From an uncultured Bacteroidales bacterium (lineage in GTDB: Bacteria; Bacteroidota; Bacteroidia; Bacteroidales; Bacteroidaceae): DNA of 27,786 nucleotides. The stretch is taken from positions 1-27,786 of the forward strand of contig CALEFD010000071.1 in the NCBI GenBank assembly GCA_937876995.1. The letters are read 5' to 3'. Below the pieces are notes generated by a model, which saw nothing but the letters and a program-made list of their open reading frames with translations, was not told the DNA's origin and did not search any database. Position numbers and translations under genes: made by a program. Positions 24,510 to 27,786 of this stretch are shown here, one piece after another. Position 1 is the first letter of the stretch; each line of letters starts with the position of its first letter.

Positions 24510-25295
24510 TCAGTTAAATATATTTTCAGGGTCGGCAAGCGCGGCAGCCAAATGCTCTTCGCTTAAATGCAGCTTATATTTACCTTGATTAAAGATAGAT
24601 ATTCTACCGGTCTCTTCCGATACCACAATAGCAATGGCACTGCTCTTTTGTGTTATACCCATTGCAGCGCGATGTCTCAGACCGAAACTCTTTGGCAAGT
24701 TTTCGGTTTGTGAAATAGGAAGTATGCAGGCGGCCGATTTAATTCTATCGTCAGCAATTACCATAGCACCATCATGTAGTGGGCTATTCTTGAAGAAGAT
24801 ATTTTCTATAAGAAGTTGATTGACGTCGGCATTAACAGATTCTCCCGTTGCTTCAATATCTCTAAGTTCATGTTGACTGTCTATAACTATGAGCGCACCC
24901 TCTTTGCGCTTGCTCATACTTAGGCAGGCCTTTATTACCGGTTGCCATTTGTCAGTATCAATGGTAACGTTTTTGCGTCTTGTCAACCAGCGAACAAAGT
25001 TTTTGGTACGTGTATGTGTGCCAATTTCGCGGAAGAAACGCCTTATGTCATCGGCAAACAGTACTATTATTGCCAACACTCCCACATCTACAAGTTTGTT
25101 CAGTATTGCGCCTAACAACTGCATTTTGAATACCTGCGAAACCAGTATCCATACGCAAACAAATACTAATATGCCAATAAACATATTAAGTGAGCCTGTC
25201 ATTCTCATCATCTTATAGACATAGAATAGTAGCAATGCTACGCATAGAATGTCTATAATATCTTTAATACCTATTCCTACAAAATATTCTACCAT
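24510..25295 (-). CDS. dacA: Diadenylate cyclase (CdaA/DacA type), membrane-bound
   Basis: A 261-residue protein that makes c-di-AMP from two ATP. The N-terminal third holds three hydrophobic segments (about 10-29, 35-56, 66-82). The DisA_N cyclase domain follows, with the catalytic DGA at 175-177 (SPLHDGAMVIADDRI) and RHR at 207-209 (FGLRHRAAMGI). All expected catalytic residues are present and the length matches CdaA. c-di-AMP usually controls potassium and osmolyte transport and wall homeostasis. It starts 3 bp after folP, a pairing I recall in other Bacteroidetes. No CdaR or GlmM partner is adjacent, as expected outside Firmicutes. Confidence 0.93.
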   Translation of the reverse strand: MVEYFVGIGIKDIIDILCVALLLFYVYKMMRMTGSLNMFIGILVFVCVWILVSQVFKMQLLGAILNKLVDVGVLAIIVLFADDIRRFFREIGTHTRTKNFVRWLTRRKNVTIDTDKWQPVIKACLSMSKRKEGALIVIDSQHELRDIEATGESVNADVNQLLIENIFFKNSPLHDGAMVIADDRIKSAACILPISQTENLPKSFGLRHRAAMGITQKSSAIAIVVSEETGRISIFNQGKYKLHLSEEHLAAALADPENIFN

Positions 25296-25298
25296 ATA

Positions 25299-26081
25299 TC
25301 AAGAATTTTCGTTTATCATTTTTATTAAGTTGACGCACTCTACAGCCTCTTTTACATCGTGTACTCTAAGCCACGAAGCTTTATGTTGAACAGCCCATGT
25401 ATGCAAAACTGTTGTGCCGTTCAGTGCCTCCTGCGGTGTGCAGTGCAGAACCTTGTATATCATGGATTTTCTGGAGACACCAACCAATGTCTCGCATCCC
25501 ATGCTGTGTAATGAATCCATGCAATTTAATGCTTGGTAATTCTGTTCCAATGTCTTGGAGAAACCAAAGCCGGGATCTGCTATAACTTTTTTAAGTCCAA
25601 TGTTATGCAGTTCTGAAATCTTTAATCTAAAGAATTCTACCATCTCGCTTGCTACATCCTCTTTAATATCTTCATTGTATGTGAGTATGTAAGTAGCTCC
25701 ATACATGGCCACAATGCGATACATTTCCTGAGAACCACCGGATATGTCGTTTATAATATCTACATGCCACTCTTTCAGGCAATGTTCTGCCACCTGAGGA
25801 ACAAAAGTATCTATAGAAATTGGCAAATCCGGATATTCCGCTCTTATTGAAGGCAAGACTGCTTCCAGACGCTTTATCTCTTCTTCTGCCGGTATAGCCG
25901 TAAACCCGGGACGTGTGGAACAGGCACCTATATCAACTGCATCGGCACCATTATCAATCATCTGCTTGATTTGTGCCATTGCAGCATCGGTACTGCTCAT
26001 TCTGGAATCTTTGTAGAAAGAATCCGGGGTCAGGTTTATTATTCCCATTATTCGGGTATGGTCACAGTCTGCCAATTTCAT
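25299..26081 (-). CDS. folP: Dihydropteroate synthase
   Basis: A 260-residue TIM-barrel enzyme of folate synthesis that joins p-aminobenzoate to 6-hydroxymethyl-dihydropterin diphosphate. Visible motifs: IMGIINLTPDSFY (11-23), ADAVDIGACSTRPGF (46-60), SIDTF (89-93), IINDISGG (109-116), ADPGFGF (168-174), GVSRKS (201-206) and RVHDV (239-243). The usual LMHMxGxPxTMQ segment after the fifth strand is replaced by a shorter YILTYNED (131-138), which makes the protein slightly short. The other catalytic elements are intact, so function is likely. It is probably translated with dacA (3-bp gap). A near-consensus box TAACTTCG (minus, 26094-26087) sits almost at the ATG. Confidence 0.92.
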   Translation of the reverse strand: MKLADCDHTRIMGIINLTPDSFYKDSRMSSTDAAMAQIKQMIDNGADAVDIGACSTRPGFTAIPAEEEIKRLEAVLPSIRAEYPDLPISIDTFVPQVAEHCLKEWHVDIINDISGGSQEMYRIVAMYGATYILTYNEDIKEDVASEMVEFFRLKISELHNIGLKKVIADPGFGFSKTLEQNYQALNCMDSLHSMGCETLVGVSRKSMIYKVLHCTPQEALNGTTVLHTWAVQHKASWLRVHDVKEAVECVNLIKMINENS

Positions 26082-26154
26082 AACCGCGAAGTTACAAAAA
26101 AGAGAATCTATTTACCACCACAATCAAAAATAAATGTATGTATTCGCACTGTAA

Positions 26155-26400
26155 ATTAGCAAAAGTCGTATAATAACTTGAATTCGTCGAACTCACGTTA
26201 ATTTAGATGGTTTCCAATTCTGGTAGTTATCGTGGTCATCCACAAGAAAATCCACTTATTCCATATTTTTAGCAACATTTTTATCTACTTATTCCGTTTT
26301 TAATGTCGTAAATATGCCTACTTATTCCGCTTCGCGCTTTGTAAGTTGGCGCAACAACCCAGAAAGAGACTTGGTTATCTCAGACCAAACTAGAGGTTGA
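26155..26400. repeat. Long direct repeat, copy 1 (about 246 bp, non-coding)
   Basis: This stretch matches 27307-27552 base for base at a constant offset of 1152, with no indel; by hand I count about 18 mismatches (about 93% identity). It has no open frame worth calling on either strand and fills most of the 331-bp gap between folP and the antitoxin gene. Inside it are three ACTTATTCC motifs at 26254, 26287 and 26320, a 33-bp period. Two imperfect stems (around TTGTAAGTTGGCGCAACAA and CTTGGT...ACCAAA) lie in its right half. Function unknown; it could be a mobile or repeated intergenic element. Confidence 0.9.
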
Positions 26401-26412
26401 ATCCACCTGGAT

Positions 26413-26685
26413 TTAGGTATTTCTTACAATAATTATATCTTCCTTGAAGAAGTTGGTAAGCAGGGCCAATGTTCTGATAGTGAAATTGTGCTGGCCACTT
26501 AACCACTTGGTCACTTCGCTAGGCTTTTTACCTAATGAAAGGGCAAATTCTTTCTTCGTCAATCCCTTTTTAGTCATTAAAGAATTTATTCTATCAGCAA
26601 TAGCAAAAGATAAATCTACCTCAATCTTTACTGACGAAGGCACATCTTCTACCATTTGCTTAAACTGTTTATCTATACTCTTCAT
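26413..26685 (-). CDS. higA: HigA-like XRE antitoxin
   Basis: A 90-residue protein with an XRE helix-turn-helix from about residue 28 to 80: ADRINSLMTKKGLTKKEFAL, then LGKKPSEVTKWLSGQHNFTI and TLALLTNFF. This is the usual size and layout for the antitoxin of HigBA-type modules, which neutralises the toxin and represses its own promoter. Its ATG overlaps the toxin stop by 4 bp (ATGA), so translation is coupled, toxin first as in higBA. It lies inside the region bounded by the two 246-bp direct repeats. HTH assignment is firm; the antitoxin role is inferred from the partner. Confidence 0.8.
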   Translation of the reverse strand: MKSIDKQFKQMVEDVPSSVKIEVDLSFAIADRINSLMTKKGLTKKEFALSLGKKPSEVTKWLSGQHNFTIRTLALLTNFFKEDIIIVRNT

Positions 26686-27152
26686 ATGTTAAAGTTTTCA
26701 TCTGTCTCAATTGTATTTGTAGTAATCAATATAGTACCATTCTTTTCTCCTTCTCTTACTAATCTTTCAAACTTCTGTAAAGTAAGTACATATCCATTTA
26801 ACTCTTCGTCTTCATTATAAGACCGAGACTTTTTTATACCTCCATTGCCTAATACTAAAATCCTATCAGATAGTCTTAAACAATAAAGACGTAATTTTGA
26901 TTGTATTACAGGTAATGCACATACTCTATCATTAATTTTGCCTTCAGGACGAAAAAAACGTTCCATAGCTCCTATATCTGCAATCTTGTTGATAAAAGCC
27001 ACAATCCTCATTAAATCGGGATTGTACTCTGCATCGCTTTTAAATCTATTATAAAAATTCTCAAACTCACTTTCGCTTTTCGAAAGGAACTGGATTGTAT
27101 ATATAGTACAACCCTCACTCTTGCTTACTAAAAGTAATTCTGTTTCACTCAT
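26682..27152 (-). CDS. HigB/RelE-like toxin (candidate)
   Basis: A 156-residue protein if started at the ATG at 27152. The frame is open for 27 more codons (to 27233), but a consensus promoter box lies within that extension, so I prefer the shorter start. The core has RelE/HigB-like features: a helical N-terminal half (FENFYNRFKSDAEYNPDLMR), then FFRPEGKINDRVCALPVIQS, KLRLYCLRLSDRILVLGNGG (beta strands with basic residues) and KSRSYNEDEELNGYVLTLQK. Such toxins are ribosome-dependent mRNA interferases; I infer that role from fold-like pattern and from the coupled XRE gene downstream. It is longer than classic HigB (about 90-110), with an extended C-terminus. Medium confidence. Confidence 0.62.
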   Translation of the reverse strand: MSETELLLVSKSEGCTIYTIQFLSKSESEFENFYNRFKSDAEYNPDLMRIVAFINKIADIGAMERFFRPEGKINDRVCALPVIQSKLRLYCLRLSDRILVLGNGGIKKSRSYNEDEELNGYVLTLQKFERLVREGEKNGTILITTNTIETDENFNI

Positions 27153-27179
27153 AGATTTTATTATTAATAATATTTCTGG

Positions 27180-27210
27180 CAAAGATACAACAATTATTTT
27201 ACTTATAAGT
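27180..27210 (-). promoter_or_regulatory. Candidate toxin-antitoxin promoter and palindromic operator
   Basis: Minus strand TATCTTTG (27187-27180) is a full -7 match, 28 bp before the ATG at 27152. Overlapping the -33 zone is a perfect 10-bp palindrome ACTTATAAGT (27201-27210). A second TATAAGT half occurs at 27251-27257. This is the expected layout for autorepression by the XRE antitoxin. Confidence 0.5.
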
Positions 27211-27306
27211 GAAATGTTGGGTTGTTTTTGCACATTCTATAAATACAATCTATAAGTAGTCAATATTTTGGTGTTTTTTTACCGTTTTTTAAGGTTAAAC
27301 AATAGG

Positions 27307-27552
27307 ATTAGCAAAAGTCGTATAATAACTTGAATTTGTCGCACTCACATTAATTTAGATGGTTTCCAATTCTGGTAGTTATCGTGGTCATCGACAAGAA
27401 AATCCACTTATTCCGTATTTTTAGCAACATTTTTATCTACTTATTCCGTTTTTGATGTCGTAAATATGCCTACTTATTCCGTTTTGCGCGTTGTAAGTTG
27501 GCGCTACAACCCAGGCCGAGACTTGGTTATCTCACACCAAGCGAGAATTTGA
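27307..27552. repeat. Long direct repeat, copy 2 (about 246 bp, non-coding)
   Basis: Second copy of the element at 26155-26400, in the same orientation. The three ACTTATTCC motifs are at 27406, 27439 and 27472, again 33 bp apart; two are followed directly by G, as in copy 1's second and third units. The right half can form a perfect TTGTA/TACAA stem and a CTTGGT/ACCAAG stem. Together the copies bracket the toxin-antitoxin genes with 906 bp between them, so homologous recombination could delete or circularise that segment. Confidence 0.9.
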
Positions 27553-27571
27553 GCCAATTATTAACTAAACA

Positions 27572-27621
27572 GAATTCAAGTTGCAATTGTAAGTTGAATT
27601 CATCTATGTGATTTATCTTTG
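27572..27621 (+). promoter_or_regulatory. Inverted repeat followed by promoter-like box
   Basis: GAATTCAA (27572-27579) and TTGAATTC (27594-27601) form perfect 8-bp arms, and pairing continues imperfectly to a central AATT. TATCTTTG at 27614-27621 is a full -7 match. This looks like a promoter with an overlapping operator for the reading frame that starts near the right edge. Confidence 0.4.
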
Positions 27622-27716
27622 TGCTTGTGAATAAAACAACCTATGAGTTGTATATTTGTGAAAATATTGCTAGATTTGCAGCAAAAACCATGGATTATGA
27701 CATTTGATGAAATTAC

Positions 27717-27786
27717 TGAAGATGGAAGAACGCGAACATACTCGCCAAGAACTCGTTAAGTTAGAACAGGTTCGTGAGTTTCTTCT
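27717..27786 (+). CDS. Start of an unidentified gene (cut by right edge)
   Basis: From ATG 27717 the frame stays open to the end of the window (23 codons) with a highly charged helical start (MKLLKMEEREHTRQELVKLE). A stop lies just upstream in frame, so this or the ATG at 27732 would be the start. The charged heptad-like pattern looks coding rather than random, and a promoter-like box lies about 95 bp upstream. A rival is a 37-codon frame from ATG 27643 ending at 27756. Too little is visible to name a product. Confidence 0.35.

Noticed and set aside
26155..26400. Insertion sequence or decayed transposase in the long repeat
   Set aside because: I found no terminal inverted repeats at the repeat ends and no open frame resembling a transposase on either strand.
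26254..27480. CRISPR-like array from the regularly spaced ACTTATTCC motifs
   Set aside because: The repeated unit is only 9 bp, there are three per cluster, the 'spacers' are the same in both clusters, and no cas genes are present.

Overview
The window looks like a chromosomal segment of a Bacteroidales bacterium (Bacteroides/Prevotella-like). Reasons: the recO / tRNA-Glu / rpsT / gyrB neighbourhood, several promoters of the Bacteroidetes type (TTTG, about 19 nt, TAnnTTTG), lipoproteins with short n-regions, single-chain GlyRS, and a ParC-type topoisomerase subunit followed by outer-membrane and S41-peptidase genes. Most of the window is core genome. Species cannot be fixed from the sequence alone.

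Layout. 1-281 is the start of recO (minus, cut by the left edge). A strong promoter at 336-366 drives tRNA-Glu and rpsT (410-765), closed by a terminator. gyrB (929-2884) faces them. 3115-7592 carries two consecutive modules, each an XRE-cupin regulator followed by an acyl-CoA ligase, then a small lipoprotein gene (7789-8322). Convergent to these is a four-subunit 2-oxoacid:ferredoxin oxidoreductase operon (8393-11057, order ferredoxin-alpha-beta-gamma). It lies 37 bp downstream of an FKBP lipoprotein and glyS (11095-13277). I infer that the ligases and the oxidoreductase work on the same acyl-CoA / 2-oxoacid pool, for example branched-chain or aryl acids feeding amino-acid synthesis by reductive carboxylation, or the reverse.

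13391-17844 is an overlapping operon: parC, an outer-membrane beta-barrel-like protein and an S41-family lipoprotein peptidase. Converging on it is an AT-rich accessory operon (17964-22294, minus) with four genes: an O-antigen ligase/polymerase-like membrane protein with TPRs, two paralogous membrane-anchored proteins with C-terminal LuxR-like HTH domains, and an unrecognised lipoprotein. It has no other glycan genes beside it and is the best candidate for an undescribed system. It sits against groES-groEL (22458-24381), then dacA and folP (24510-26081).

The right end is accessory. A toxin-antitoxin-like gene pair (26413-27152) lies between two direct copies of a roughly 246-bp non-coding repeat (26155-26400 and 27307-27552, about 93% identical by hand count). 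Each copy contains three ACTTATTCC motifs spaced exactly 33 bp apart. After the second copy there is an inverted repeat, a promoter-like box and the start of an unidentified reading frame cut by the right edge.
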